A DNA stretch of 44,911 bases from Ignavibacteriae bacterium HGW-Ignavibacteriae-1 (GCA_002839825.1 PGYU01000021.1:1-44911), one strand, 5' to 3'; shown: positions 7,605 through 15,924, counted from the first letter of the stretch. Numbers and translations: made by a program. Notes: generated by a model not told the origin, from the letters alone.

Positions 7605-8336
7605 TTATTCTGTCTCGAATGCTTGTTTGCGTTTTACAATGGCAGCCCTACGTTGCTTCATTTTGACTTTTGCCAAAATCACATTTTCAAAAATATTTCG
7701 CACATCGAAAAAACTTTTGAATGGATAATGTGGCACTTTGTTGTCGTTGCAATATCGAGCAAGAAATTTCTTCGCGAAAATTATATCGCTATGCTCGGCA
7801 GCACAAAAATCCGAGTAACCGTCGCCGATATAAACGATAATCGCATCTTCGGGCGAATGTGTGAGCAATACATTCCGCTTACACGAGGCGCTCAAGCAAT
7901 TGCATGATTCATCAGCACCGTAAAATTCCGGTGAAATTTTGTCGCCAAAATTCAATTTATTGGCATACAAGGGCAATTCGGAAATACCCGCCAATTCGAG
8001 AAGTGGTTCGATGTATTCGCGATAGCCATCGCTAACAAGTGTGATTTCAATTCGACGCTCTTGGCAAAAATGGACAAAATCCACAAAATACGGGTCAATC
8101 TCAAATTCTTTAGCAAATTCGGCAATGATTGCCGGATTAAGCTTATTGTCCAAAGTTTCGGTGATGCGATACCAATAAGTCTTGATATCAATTTCACCAC
8201 TTTTGAGCATTTTGCTCAATTCATCAAATTCTCCGAAACGCTTGAAAATTTCATCTCCTAAGTCCTTGGAAGTCACCGTTCCATCAAAATCACAGAAAAT
8301 TTTTATTTCGAAATTCGTATTTTTATCTACAGCCAT
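7605..8336 (-). CDS. MtnX-like HAD-IB family phosphatase
   Basis: A 243-residue haloacid-dehalogenase phosphatase. Motif I is DFDGTVT with Asp16 (nucleophile) and Asp18. Motif II supplies the serine in LVSDGYREYIEPLL. Motif IV reads YIGDGYSDFCAAEHSDIIFAK, close to the MtnX/phosphoserine-phosphatase-like subgroup. MtnX dephosphorylates an enol intermediate in methionine salvage, but no other salvage gene is nearby, so the substrate is open. A small Cys pair (CNCLSASC) in the cap region may bind metal or be incidental. I chose ATG 8336 because homology begins ten residues later. The longer frame to 8462 runs into cdsA on the other strand. The gene is divergent from cdsA with a 71-base gap. Confidence 0.8.
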   Translation of the reverse strand: MAVDKNTNFEIKIFCDFDGTVTSKDLGDEIFKRFGEFDELSKMLKSGEIDIKTYWYRITETLDNKLNPAIIAEFAKEFEIDPYFVDFVHFCQERRIEITLVSDGYREYIEPLLELAGISELPLYANKLNFGDKISPEFYGADESCNCLSASCKRNVLLTHSPEDAIIVYIGDGYSDFCAAEHSDIIFAKKFLARYCNDNKVPHYPFKSFFDVRNIFENVILAKVKMKQRRAAIVKRKQAFETE

Positions 8337-8407
8337 AACATTTAAAAAGATTAAATTCTTATTTTGCAAAATTAATATTGGTAAAATTAAGAAAAAAGGC
8401 TGAACAA

Positions 8408-9295
8408 TTGAACGAACTATCCAAACGTAGCTTGGTAGGTGCAATCGGAATTCCGTTAGCACTTATTGTGATTTACTTCGGTTATTGGTATTTCGCCTCT
8501 GTTGTGATTTTGCTCTCCGTGTTGGCATTGTGGGAGTATTACGCATTAGCCGAAAGGAAAAACGCCCGACCTGCAAAGTATTTTGGGCTTATAATGAACG
8601 TTGCGATGTTGCTAAATTTTTATCTATTTTTCGATAAAGGATATTTCGCAATTGTTATGTTTATCCAGCTTAGTGTGTTGTTTGTTGGTTCGATGCTCAT
8701 TCAACTCTATATGCGGAACGAACAAGCGATAGTCAATTTGGCGACAACCGTTGCAGGCGTTTTGTATATGACCTTCCTTTTGGGTCCATTGCTGCTTTTG
8801 CGAGAGTTTTTTTTAGTCATCCAAATGTTTGATACTTTCGGTATGTCCGGCACGTATCTAAAAGACTCTGTCTTTTTAGAAAACAGCACTTGGGGATTTT
8901 TTGTCATAATAATTTTCTTCACCATTTGGATTTGCGATTCGGCTGCATATTTCATTGGCAAAGCATACGGGAAAAATAAACTGTTCGCTAGGGTCAGCCC
9001 GAAAAAGACTTGGGAAGGTGCAATTGCAGGATTCGTATTCGCAGTTTTGTCATTTTATACATTCAGTCTGTTCTTTTTGCCGGAACTGCCGTCCATACAT
9101 GCCATCGTACTCGGAATAATCGTCGGAACTGCCGGACAAATTGGCGACCTCGCTGAATCGCAACTTAAACGTGATGCGGAAGTTAAGGACAGCTCAGATC
9201 TCATTCCTGGACACGGTGGTGTGCTTGATAGATTTGACAGCATAATGTTTGTAAGTCCAATAATTATGATATATTTACTCCTTTCGAATATTTAA
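8408..9295 (+). CDS. cdsA: Phosphatidate cytidylyltransferase
   Basis: A 295-residue polytopic membrane protein that makes CDP-diacylglycerol from phosphatidate and CTP, the branch point of phospholipid synthesis. The diagnostic C-terminal signature is intact (KDSSDLIPGHGGVLDRFDS near the end). Upstream are VSPKKTWEGAIAGF and ICDSAAYFIGKAYGKN, also typical. About eight hydrophobic segments are visible. Start choice: TTG at 8408 (MNELSKRSLVGAIGIPLAL), because AAAAAAGG sits 8 bases before it and CdsA proteins normally begin this way. TTG at 8378 would add ten residues and has no ribosome site. Confidence 0.93.
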   Translation: MNELSKRSLVGAIGIPLALIVIYFGYWYFASVVILLSVLALWEYYALAERKNARPAKYFGLIMNVAMLLNFYLFFDKGYFAIVMFIQLSVLFVGSMLIQLYMRNEQAIVNLATTVAGVLYMTFLLGPLLLLREFFLVIQMFDTFGMSGTYLKDSVFLENSTWGFFVIIIFFTIWICDSAAYFIGKAYGKNKLFARVSPKKTWEGAIAGFVFAVLSFYTFSLFFLPELPSIHAIVLGIIVGTAGQIGDLAESQLKRDAEVKDSSDLIPGHGGVLDRFDSIMFVSPIIMIYLLLSNI

Positions 9296-9363
9296 TCAAA
9301 TACGACTAATTTAGTCCAATTTTAAATATTTTTTTACGTCATTAGATATAACAATCAAATTTT

Positions 9364-9395
9364 TTTGTTTATTTGGAATGAATAAGCTAAATTTG
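9364..9395 (+). promoter_or_regulatory. Likely promoter of nuoAB (TTTG-N20-TAAATTTG)
   Basis: TTTG at 9364-9367 and TAAATTTG at 9388-9395 are separated by 20 bases, one more than the Bacteroidota consensus. Transcription would begin near 9402, about 30 bases before the nuoA ATG. Confidence 0.65.
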
Positions 9396-9433
9396 AACTT
9401 CGTAAAGTTCGAAATTTTAGGAATTTGAATAAA

Positions 9434-9790
9434 ATGTTAGTTGATTATTTACCGGTGTTTATAATGATAGCCTTGGGTGCCATTGTCGGGGTTGCCTTTT
9501 TGTTTGGCTCAGAGTATCTCGGGGCAAGGCGTTCAACAAAAGTGAAGCAATCCACGTACGAATCGGGGATGATTCCTCGGGGTACAGCAAGAAATCGCTT
9601 CACAATTAAGTTTTACATGGTAGCTGTAAGTTTTTTGATATTCGATATCGAAGTAGTGTTCATGTATCCATGGGCAGTGCAATTAAGAGAAATCGGCTTT
9701 ACGGCTTTCTGGGCAATGTTAGTGTTCATAGTTATTCTCTTCGTAGGGTATTTCTATGAATTGAAAAAAGGAGGATTCGAATGGGATTAG
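9434..9790 (+). CDS. nuoA: NADH-quinone oxidoreductase subunit A
   Basis: A 118-residue, three-helix membrane subunit of respiratory complex I. Family marks are [41 protein letters not shown] in the middle, including the conserved acidic residues of the FDIEVVF helix near the quinone tunnel. A third helix ([16 protein letters not shown]) follows. I use ATG 9434, which has TAGGAA 10 bases upstream, rather than TTG 9425, which overlaps that site. The 3' end overlaps nuoB by 10 bases, so the two are translationally coupled. Subunits C to N are not in the window. Confidence 0.95.
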   Translation: MLVDYLPVFIMIALGAIVGVAFLFGSEYLGARRSTKVKQSTYESGMIPRGTARNRFTIKFYMVAVSFLIFDIEVVFMYPWAVQLREIGFTAFWAMLVFIVILFVGYFYELKKGGFEWD

Positions 9791-10359
9791 AAAATATATT
9801 ATCGAAAGATGGATTCCTCACCACATCGGTTGAGGCAATCGCTAAATGGGCGCAAAAGAATTCGGCATGGCCCATGCCGCTGGGAATTTCGTGTTGCGGT
9901 ATCGAGATGATGGCATTCGCTGCTGCTCGTTTCGACGTGGCGCGATTTGGCTCTGAAGTATTTCGTATGACTCCGAGACAATCAGATATTCTGCTCGTAG
10001 CCGGTACTGTAACTTACAAGATGGCTTGGGTGGTTCGTAAAATTTATGACCAAATGCCCGACCCAAAATGGGTAATGTCTATGGGCGTTTGTGCCAGTTC
10101 CGGCGGTATGTTCAGAAGCTATTCTGTGGTACAAGGGATTGACCTGTTTTTACCTGTTGATGTTTACATCTCGGGATGCCCGCCAAGACCCGAAGCTGTT
10201 ATTCAAGGATTGATGACAATTCAGGAAAAAATCCAAAAGGCGCACCGACCGGATTTGATTAATTTGGGCAAAAATGTGTCTATGACTCCTACCGGAGAAA
10301 AATTTGATTCCGATTTGGTTTTCGACCCCTTGAAATCGAAAAAATTAGTATTGAAATAA
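9781..10359 (+). CDS. nuoB: NADH-quinone oxidoreductase subunit B
   Basis: A 192-residue peripheral-arm subunit of complex I that holds the terminal Fe-S cluster N2. The four ligand cysteines are present: the tandem pair in [12 protein letters not shown], one in [12 protein letters not shown] and one in [33 protein letters not shown], also typical, lines the quinone site. Length is normal or slightly long; the C-terminal ~35 residues are lineage-variable. The gene starts inside nuoA and is followed at once by a strong terminator, so the transcript carries only A and B. In most genomes nuoC follows directly, so the rest of complex I must be encoded elsewhere. Confidence 0.96.
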   Translation: MGLENILSKDGFLTTSVEAIAKWAQKNSAWPMPLGISCCGIEMMAFAAARFDVARFGSEVFRMTPRQSDILLVAGTVTYKMAWVVRKIYDQMPDPKWVMSMGVCASSGGMFRSYSVVQGIDLFLPVDVYISGCPPRPEAVIQGLMTIQEKIQKAHRPDLINLGKNVSMTPTGEKFDSDLVFDPLKSKKLVLK

Positions 10360-10379
10360 CCGACAAAATTTTTAACTGA

Positions 10380-10402
10380 GGGCTTGATTATCAAGCCCTT
10401 CT
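10380..10402 (+). terminator. Rho-independent terminator after nuoAB
   Basis: GGGCTTGA and TCAAGCCC form an 8-bp stem (10380-10398) around TTA, followed by TTCTTTTATTT. It sits 21 bases after the nuoB stop and ends the nuoAB transcript. Confidence 0.85.
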
Positions 10403-10500
10403 TTTATTTGTATCTACTGCCGCCATCAAAAGAAAAAGAGCCATTAATGCCGTGTTGCAGACAATGGGCAAATTTTATATTGATAAAATAAAACGCGCGT

Positions 10501-11940
10501 ATGAAGGAAAACAATTTTGAGCATTTAATCATAGATGAGAAGGCGCCCAAGCCGAACGATTCGATTTGGCAACAACTCAAAGACGCTATCAGAGGCACTG
10601 AAGCGGATTATACACAAATCACCATCAAAAAAGCTATATTCTTATTGTCGGTGCCGATGATATTAGAATTAGTGATGGAATCCACCTTTGCCGTTGTAGA
10701 TATTTACTTCGTCGGCAAGATTAACCCTTCAGCTGTTGCAACCGTAGGGCTGACAGAAACTTACTTGTTCTTCCTCTATTCAATCGCTATGGGGCTTTCG
10801 ATGGCTGTCACGGCAATCGTCGCTCGGCGCATTGGCGAAAAAAGCAAGGAAGGTGCAAGCAAAGCCGCTGTTCAATCAATCATAGTCGGACTCGTTGCAT
10901 CCTTGCCATTTATGGTAGCCGGACTTTTCTACGCAAAAGACTTACTTGCCTTGATGGGTGCCGATGCGTGGGCATTGGAGCATGGTTATCGCTATACGCA
11001 ATGGATGCTCGGCGGCAATGCCGTGATTATGTTGCTCTTTATCATCAATGCTATATTCAGAGGTGCCGGAGACGCTGCAATTGCAATGAGAGTGCTTTGG
11101 ATTTCAAACGGAATCAATTTAATTTTAGACCCGATTTTGATTTTCGGGTGGGGACCAATGCCGGCTTATGGCATCGAAGGTGCTGCAATTGCCACAAACA
11201 TCGGGCGCGGAACCGCTGTTTTAGTTCAACTTTTCGTTCTTTTCCAAGGTGGCAAGCATATCAAAGTCTTAGTTTCGCACCTTCGCCTGGATGCAAAAGT
11301 CATGCTTAACATTTTGAAAACCTCAATCGGAGGAATCGGACAAATGTTGGTCGCGATGTCTGCATGGGTGTTTTTGATGCGTATATTGTCCGACGTTGGG
11401 AGCGAAGCCGTCGCCGGTGCAACAATTGCAATTCGCATTATGATGTTCATGATGATGCCTGCATGGGGGCTTTCCAATGCCGCAGCAACATTAGTCGGGC
11501 AAAACTTGGGCGCCGGAAGCCCCGAAAGAGCTGAACAAGCCGTTTGGCGTGCAGGATTCTACAATATGTCATATTTAGTGTTGGTATCGGTAATATTTTT
11601 TGCCTTCAACGAAGAGCTGATGAGGATTTTCACTGACGACGCCAAAGTAATTGCTATTGGTTCCGAATGGCTGCAAATTCTGTCCTTCTCATTTTTTGTT
11701 TACGGATGGTGGATGGTCACCGTTCAAGCATTCAACGGCGCCGGAGACACGCGCACACCGACTTTGATCAACATCGTATTTTTCTGGTTGATTCAAATTC
11801 CGCTTGCATATTATTTGGCGATACATTTGGATTACCAACAATCAGGCGTATTTTGGGCGGTTTTCGTCTCAGAAACATCAGTAGGACTGTTCACTCTTTG
11901 GATTTTCACCAAAGGACGATGGAAAACGATGCAAGTTTGA
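10501..11940 (+). CDS. MATE family multidrug/cation efflux protein
   Basis: A 479-residue inner-membrane transporter with about 12 hydrophobic segments in two homologous halves, as in MATE (NorM/DinF-like) antiporters. These export cationic drugs or metabolites using Na+ or H+. Typical elements are SVPMILELVMESTFAVVDIYFVG at the first helix, FRGAGDAAIAMRVLWISNGINLILDPILIFG in the N half, and GLSNAAATLVGQNLGAGSPERAEQAVWRAG and FNGAGDTRTPTLIN in the C half. A ~50-residue hydrophilic N-terminal tail precedes helix 1. No clear Shine-Dalgarno is visible before ATG 10501. The RidA gene follows 55 bases later on the same strand and could be co-transcribed. Confidence 0.93.
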   Translation: MKENNFEHLIIDEKAPKPNDSIWQQLKDAIRGTEADYTQITIKKAIFLLSVPMILELVMESTFAVVDIYFVGKINPSAVATVGLTETYLFFLYSIAMGLSMAVTAIVARRIGEKSKEGASKAAVQSIIVGLVASLPFMVAGLFYAKDLLALMGADAWALEHGYRYTQWMLGGNAVIMLLFIINAIFRGAGDAAIAMRVLWISNGINLILDPILIFGWGPMPAYGIEGAAIATNIGRGTAVLVQLFVLFQGGKHIKVLVSHLRLDAKVMLNILKTSIGGIGQMLVAMSAWVFLMRILSDVGSEAVAGATIAIRIMMFMMMPAWGLSNAAATLVGQNLGAGSPERAEQAVWRAGFYNMSYLVLVSVIFFAFNEELMRIFTDDAKVIAIGSEWLQILSFSFFVYGWWMVTVQAFNGAGDTRTPTLINIVFFWLIQIPLAYYLAIHLDYQQSGVFWAVFVSETSVGLFTLWIFTKGRWKTMQV

Positions 11941-11995
11941 TATTTCATAGCCGAATCCCTATATTTGAATTTTGAATATACGGATTTTGCTAATT

Positions 11996-12373
11996 ATGAA
12001 AACAATCTCAATTCCGAACGCATCGTCACCAGCCGGACATTACAGCCCCGCAAAAGTCTCCGGCGGCTTAATTTTTGTTTCGGGCATCTTACCAATTGAC
12101 CCTTTTGACGGCACAAAATCTAGCGATAAAGATTTTGCAATGCAAGCCGAACTTGTTCTCTCAACTTTGGAATTAATTCTGAACGAAGCCGGGAGCGACT
12201 TGTCAAAACTGCTCAAAGTAACAGTCTATGTCACCAATATCAACGATTGGGACGAATTCAACCGCATTTACGCCGCCAAATTGGGCGCCCATAAACCCGC
12301 TCGTACCGTCGTTCCCGTCAAAGAGCTCCACTTCGGACTCAAATTAGAGCTCGATGCAATAGCGAAGGAGTGA
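11996..12373 (+). CDS. RidA family (enamine/imine deaminase-like) protein
   Basis: A 125-residue Rid/YjgF/YER057c protein. RidA trimers hydrolyse reactive enamine or imine intermediates such as 2-aminoacrylate. Motifs seen: the N-terminal SSPAGHYSPAKVSGGLIFVSGILPIDP, the central VTVYVTNINDWDEFNRIYA, and the C-terminal HKPARTVVPVKEL...LELDAIAKE. The last includes the arginine that binds the substrate carboxylate and the acidic residue used in deamination, so it is likely active, though it may belong to a Rid subgroup. I start at ATG 11996 because family sequence begins there; TTG-type starts upstream have no support. The accessory island begins right after its stop. Confidence 0.9.
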   Translation: MKTISIPNASSPAGHYSPAKVSGGLIFVSGILPIDPFDGTKSSDKDFAMQAELVLSTLELILNEAGSDLSKLLKVTVYVTNINDWDEFNRIYAAKLGAHKPARTVVPVKELHFGLKLELDAIAKE

Positions 12374-12399
12374 GAGGTGATAATAACATAATTTCAAAA

Positions 12400-12430
12400 T
12401 TTGCTACTATTCGATTTTTTCATATGTTTG
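12400..12430 (+). promoter_or_regulatory. Consensus Bacteroidota promoter before the RHS fragment
   Basis: TTTG (12400-12403), exactly 19 bases, TATGTTTG (12423-12430). It is embedded in a 37-base sequence (12396-12432) identical but for one base to the minus-strand sequence at 4921-4957. Transcription would start near 12437, upstream of the ATG at 12475. Confidence 0.8.
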
Positions 12431-12474
12431 TGGAAGAATTGAATTCTGTTTTCAAATTAATTCATAATATCGCG

Positions 12475-14001
12475 ATGTGGAACAACTCGCATAGAGAATA
12501 CGCCAGCCCCGATGCAATAAGTTACGACCCACAAAAGTGGCTCTGGCAGTATCGCAAGGGTGCATTCGATACTCGTGAACAAAAGCGATTGCTGATTTCG
12601 CCACATGGTGACGGCACGGACGACAACGGCGATGATTACGCTCACTTGTGGGAATACTCGCTCTCGGGAGTTGCTGGCGAACTTTACGTGCTTTACAAGG
12701 GATTGCAGACGGCGACAACGACAGTGCCGAACGAAAACAAGACTGATGCCGGGCGACGGGTATATATTTCTCCGTTCAAATATTATGCTGCCGGTGGTGA
12801 ATTGCAGTTCCAAGCGGACGGCACGACGAAGGAGGTTCATATCACCGACAATCTCGGCTCGGTGCGGAGTATAGTGATTTGGGATAATGTCGGTTTGAAG
12901 GACATCAAAAGCTTTGATTACAAGCCCTTCGGTGAGTTGGACGGTGGTGACGAACCGACGAAACACGGATTTGCTACGGCAGAATACGACGGCGAATCGA
13001 GTTGCTTTGCAATGGGAATGCGAATGTATTCGGCAGAGCTCGGGCGATTCCTGAGTGTTGACCCGCTGTTCGAGGCGATGCCACGCCACACCCCCTATCA
13101 TTATTCCTTCAATTCCCCACTTGTTTGGCGAGACCCCTCAGGGTTAATTCCAGAGAATGAAAAAGACCAGGACAGGTTGATGGATTTGTCTAGAATCTTT
13201 GGTCAAACAGAAGGAAGTGAAGAAAATTATATACAATGTGTCACTGAAGTCGATTTCGCTGGTAACGAAGTAAGAGCCTTTAATAAAGAAATGGATGAAA
13301 GGGTAAGTGAAATGCAGAATGCTCGTGAAAGAGGAGGACGTTTAGGAGCTGAGGGAAAAGGGGATAATGGAGCTTGGGAAATTAAAAATGAATGGACCGA
13401 AGAAATGATTGAAAAATATAGAATATTCTCAGACAAGCAAGCAAAATTGTATCAAGATATGGGAAAAGAGTTTACATGCGAAGATTTTGCTTTACAAATA
13501 ATGATTGATTTTGCCTCTGAAAATCACTTACCATTTTCTATTAAAACCGAATCTGGTGTTTTCGATGCATCTGACTCTCAGTGGGGAGGTGATATAATGG
13601 AATTCCGAAATGCTGTACTGGATGCAACCGGAGCTAATGACCTTATTTCTTTTGGGAATACAATTAAAGTTGATTTAAACAGCTTACAATCAGGCGATTT
13701 ATTAATTGAACGAAAAGATGGGAAAAGGGGCAATCATGTTCAAATAGTAGAATTTGCTACAAAGTCAAGCATATATATATTGCAGGGAGACTCTAATTGG
13801 CTAAATGGGGTGCGGGGAGCAAGCAAGTATTTAAATGCTTCACACCCAAATTCACTCTTATATATTGGCAAAACAATATCTTCTGGTTCGTACTATCGTG
13901 AAACAGGTAATTACATAAATTTTAACTCTGGAAGGTTCTATTGGAATCTTATTAAAACTTCAAATATTATAGGTGTACAATGGAATTTCAAAAAATGGTG
14001 A
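12475..14001 (+). CDS. RHS-repeat core fragment with C-terminal papain-like candidate toxin tip
   Basis: A 508-residue product. Residues about 15-224 are the end of an RHS/YD-repeat protein: WQYRKGAFDTREQKRLLISP, then TDNLGSVRSIV, then the RHS core signature GMRMYSAELGRFLSVDPL...YHYSFNSPLVWRDPSGL. Full RHS proteins exceed 1000 residues and carry a secretion signal; neither is present, so this is a 5'-truncated or cassette copy. After the core (DNA near 13146) the sequence becomes much more AT-rich and unrelated. The tip contains FTCEDFALQIMIDFA (Cys335) and SLQSGDLLIERKDGKRGNHVQIVEF (His421). This Cys...GD...His order is that of NlpC/P60, CHAP and related papain-like hydrolases. RHS tips are usually toxins. 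I start at ATG 12475, since earlier starts lie inside or before the promoter. Its 3' end overlaps the next gene. RHS call strong; catalytic call tentative. Confidence 0.78.
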   Translation: MWNNSHREYASPDAISYDPQKWLWQYRKGAFDTREQKRLLISPHGDGTDDNGDDYAHLWEYSLSGVAGELYVLYKGLQTATTTVPNENKTDAGRRVYISPFKYYAAGGELQFQADGTTKEVHITDNLGSVRSIVIWDNVGLKDIKSFDYKPFGELDGGDEPTKHGFATAEYDGESSCFAMGMRMYSAELGRFLSVDPLFEAMPRHTPYHYSFNSPLVWRDPSGLIPENEKDQDRLMDLSRIFGQTEGSEENYIQCVTEVDFAGNEVRAFNKEMDERVSEMQNARERGGRLGAEGKGDNGAWEIKNEWTEEMIEKYRIFSDKQAKLYQDMGKEFTCEDFALQIMIDFASENHLPFSIKTESGVFDASDSQWGGDIMEFRNAVLDATGANDLISFGNTIKVDLNSLQSGDLLIERKDGKRGNHVQIVEFATKSSIYILQGDSNWLNGVRGASKYLNASHPNSLLYIGKTISSGSYYRETGNYINFNSGRFYWNLIKTSNIIGVQWNFKKW

Positions 14002-14279
14002 AAGTGATTAAATGGTTAAATGTCGTAATAGCCATTCTATCTGTAATGTTTATTACATTCGCTCTACTTTACGATAACATAATCATGAGACGAGAGGTCA
14101 CTGCGATAACATATTTCATATGGGGAAATATTGGTAATGTTTTTTTATTGAATATAATTAATATCATTATTACAATAATATTTTTAAAAAAGGTAAAATA
14201 TCCAAAATCTACACTTTTATTAAGTTTGATATCTATTATAATCATTATACTTATAGGTAACTCATTTGATCCACACTGA
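13980..14279 (+). CDS. Small 3-TM protein, candidate immunity protein
   Basis: A 99-residue, very hydrophobic protein with three membrane segments (about 12-32, 42-68 and 78-94) and short polar loops. ATG 13980 follows AGGTG by 4 bases and lies 22 bases inside the RHS frame, so its translation is coupled to the toxin-like gene. An alternative start at 13995 would shorten it by five residues. I recognise no family. A small gene overlapping the end of an RHS tip is where cognate immunity genes usually sit, and membrane location would suit a toxin acting in the envelope. That role is inferred from position only. Base composition is as AT-rich as the RHS tip. Confidence 0.65.
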   Translation: MEFQKMVKVIKWLNVVIAILSVMFITFALLYDNIIMRREVTAITYFIWGNIGNVFLLNIINIIITIIFLKKVKYPKSTLLLSLISIIIIILIGNSFDPH

Positions 14280-14339
14280 TAGTAACAAAATTTCTTTTAT
14301 AGGGAATTTTAACAATTTTAATAGAACTAGGAGATAACC

Positions 14340-14675
14340 ATGAAGAATGTTCAAATGATTTTGATTACTATACTAAAATATTTACCTCTAATACTGACTA
14401 TAGCTCCTATCGTTTCAATTATTATTTTTATAAATTTGCCTTCAAATTATGGTGATTATTCAATACCAATTTTAAATATCACCAGAATTCAAGTTAAAGA
14501 TTTTGTGTATGATTACAATTGGATTATTGGTTTAAATTTTGTAATAAATATTGTCATAATCATCTTCTTAAGACTTTTTAAGCAAAAAATCTTTGCTGAA
14601 GAAATATGCCTAATTTTCGGTTTATTCCCTGCAATGTTATATTCGATTTATTTATTTGAATTTTTACCATATTAA
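14340..14675 (+). CDS. Small 3-TM protein, unknown
   Basis: A 111-residue membrane protein with hydrophobic stretches at about 10-32, 59-78 and 87-107 and a polar loop (SNYGDYSIPILNITRIQVKDF) between the first two. It has the best ribosome site of the island (TAGGAGATAACC before ATG). It lies 60 bases after the preceding 3-TM gene and 13 bases before the next, in one transcription direction. I see no sequence similarity to its two small neighbours beyond hydrophobicity. It may be a second immunity-type or accessory protein of the RHS tip; no family is recognised. Confidence 0.6.
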   Translation: MKNVQMILITILKYLPLILTIAPIVSIIIFINLPSNYGDYSIPILNITRIQVKDFVYDYNWIIGLNFVINIVIIIFLRLFKQKIFAEEICLIFGLFPAMLYSIYLFEFLPY

Positions 14676-14688
14676 AGGATAGCCATAA

Positions 14689-14913
14689 ATGAAAATTATA
14701 AAAAATAATAAAAATCTTTTATACTTAGCATGTATTATTGTAGTCATTCTATTCAATTTATTATTTGTAGAATTTGGCTTTATAGTCCTAATTGTTATAG
14801 TATCGCTTATAATAGTAGCTACTACGATTACCTTAAAAGATGAGAAAAAGCAATTGATTTTATTAGCTTTTCTTCTAGTTTTCCATATTTATGTATGGTT
14901 CATATTTACTTAA
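14689..14913 (+). CDS. Small 3-TM protein, unknown
   Basis: A 74-residue protein that is almost entirely membrane-embedded, with segments near 9-26, 29-48 and 54-73 joined by a short charged loop (TLKDEKKQ). ATG 14689 is preceded by AAGGATAGCC. It ends the row of AT-rich genes behind the RHS tip, and a repeat cluster begins about 60 bases later. No family is recognised. Being so short and hydrophobic it could be non-functional, but the ribosome site and tight spacing after the 14340 gene argue for a real gene. Confidence 0.5.
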   Translation: MKIIKNNKNLLYLACIIVVILFNLLFVEFGFIVLIVIVSLIIVATTITLKDEKKQLILLAFLLVFHIYVWFIFT

Positions 14914-14973
14914 ATTCAATTTTTTAGAGGAAAGTAAATCTTCATCTACCCATACCCATATCTCCCCTCACGT

Positions 14974-15286
14974 CAGCCCCGCCACGAGAGCGGGGCTGTG
15001 GGGTGGTTTTGTCTGTCAAGGAGAGGTGAGCTGTTCCGTTCTGTCTTTGTAGCAAAAGCGAGAAGAGGCGACGGTTTGTCATTCTTTAAAAATGACGATT
15101 CAGAAAATGCATCCGGATGTTTCTCTTTGCGTTCTTTGCGGTTAAATTGTATTGTTCGTCCTGAAATAAGTTTACAACACACCCCCTAACCCCCTCTTGA
15201 TAGTGGGGGAACGGGTTTTGGGGTGTTTATTGTCAGTTGTAACAACTGATAGGACAAATACAAGTAGAGACACGGCGCGCCGTGTC
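14974..15286. repeat. Intergenic repeat cluster: hairpins plus modules A and B
   Basis: The 410-base gap 14914-15323 has no convincing gene. It contains a hairpin at 14974-14998 (CAGCCCCGC/GCGGGGCTG), module A on the minus strand at 15133-15153 and module B at 15158-15223. Two further palindromes are TCAGTTGT-a-ACAACTGA (15233-15249) and the perfect GACACGGCG/CGCCGTGTC (15269-15286). Relative to the copy at 4039-4172 the A and B modules are in the same mutual strand but swapped order. Short frames here on both strands are repeat artefacts. Confidence 0.7.
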
Positions 15287-15323
15287 CCTACAAAAACTAA
15301 AAGGACAGAACGCTGTTCTATAC

Positions 15324-15614
15324 CTACATAACACCAGTTGCAAGATTATACAAATTCCCAAAACCTTGGCGCTCGAGATAGCTGCATAACATTGAGCTGC
15401 GGCTACCACTCGCACAATACACAAAATAAGGTTTACTTTTGTCAAGTTCATTCACTTGGTTCAAAAATCCCGGATTTGACACATCGAGGTGAATGTCGTA
15501 TTTCAAGCTTCTGAATTTCAGCTCGCCAAAAGTACGGCAATCAATCACTTTCGCATCGGGTAAAGATTGGGCTAAATTCGTAAATTCTTCTAAATTCAAA
15601 TTCTTATAAGACAT
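15324..15614 (-). CDS. Single-domain rhodanese-like protein
   Basis: A 96-residue rhodanese fold protein. The active loop is YCASGSRS with the persulfide-carrying Cys67. DCRTFGELKFRSL earlier matches the D.R...E...... start of the domain, although the usual HI/G.I is changed to YDIHLDV. Such GlpE/PspE-like proteins move sulfane sulfur to thiophilic acceptors. I chose ATG 15614 (TGGTGGAC upstream) over the longer 15653 frame, which overlaps the arsR gene. It begins 10 bases after arsR, so the pair form one operon. With the DUF2892 gene divergent from it, the context suggests sulfide, persulfide or thiol-stress handling; this is an inference. Confidence 0.85.
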   Translation of the reverse strand: MSYKNLNLEEFTNLAQSLPDAKVIDCRTFGELKFRSLKYDIHLDVSNPGFLNQVNELDKSKPYFVYCASGSRSSMLCSYLERQGFGNLYNLATGVM

Positions 15615-15624
15615 TTGTCCACCA

Positions 15625-15924
15625 TTAAATTTTACAACGTTCCATACAATCAAAAATACTTGGTATATTTGTCATCGAAATGGAATAGAAAATGTGCTTG
15701 CCTTCGCGTTTGGAACTCAGTATGCCACGGTCCTTCATCTTTGTCAGATGGTGCGACAGCAGCGATTGCTCGATTTTAGTATGCTCCACGATGTCGTTCA
15801 CGCAAAGTTTGTCATGCTTTTCGAGCAATTTGATAATATCGAGCCTTACAGGATGTGCGATTGTCTTCAGCACATCTGCTATCTTAACGAGTTGATCTAC
15901 ACTCAATTCCCTAAATTTTTCCAT
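15625..15924 (-). CDS. ArsR/SmtB family winged-helix regulator
   Basis: A 99-residue HTH repressor. Family features are DVLKTIAHPVRLDIIKLL at the start, the recognition helix QSLLSHHLTKMKDRGIL and the wing SSKREGKHIFYSI. Cys41 lies in KLCVND, the place of the first metal-site Cys of classic ArsR (ELCVCDL). Two more cysteines, 93 and 97, are near the C-terminus. The CxC pair itself is absent, so sensing might be by thiol chemistry or an altered metal site. The upstream region carries an inverted repeat, so autorepression is likely. It is the first gene of an operon with the rhodanese. Confidence 0.9.
   Translation of the reverse strand: MEKFRELSVDQLVKIADVLKTIAHPVRLDIIKLLEKHDKLCVNDIVEHTKIEQSLLSHHLTKMKDRGILSSKREGKHIFYSISMTNIPSIFDCMERCKI

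Noticed and set aside
12370-12474. Longer start for the RHS fragment
   Set aside because: It would place the start before the predicted promoter; there is no homology before residue 36.
12457-13101. 214-codon minus-strand frame opposite the RHS core
   Set aside because: Antisense shadow of a GC-richer RHS segment; protein is Arg/Cys/His-rich without any family motif.
14973-15189. Opposed short frames in the repeat cluster
   Set aside because: Repeat-derived, mutually antisense and without translation signals.
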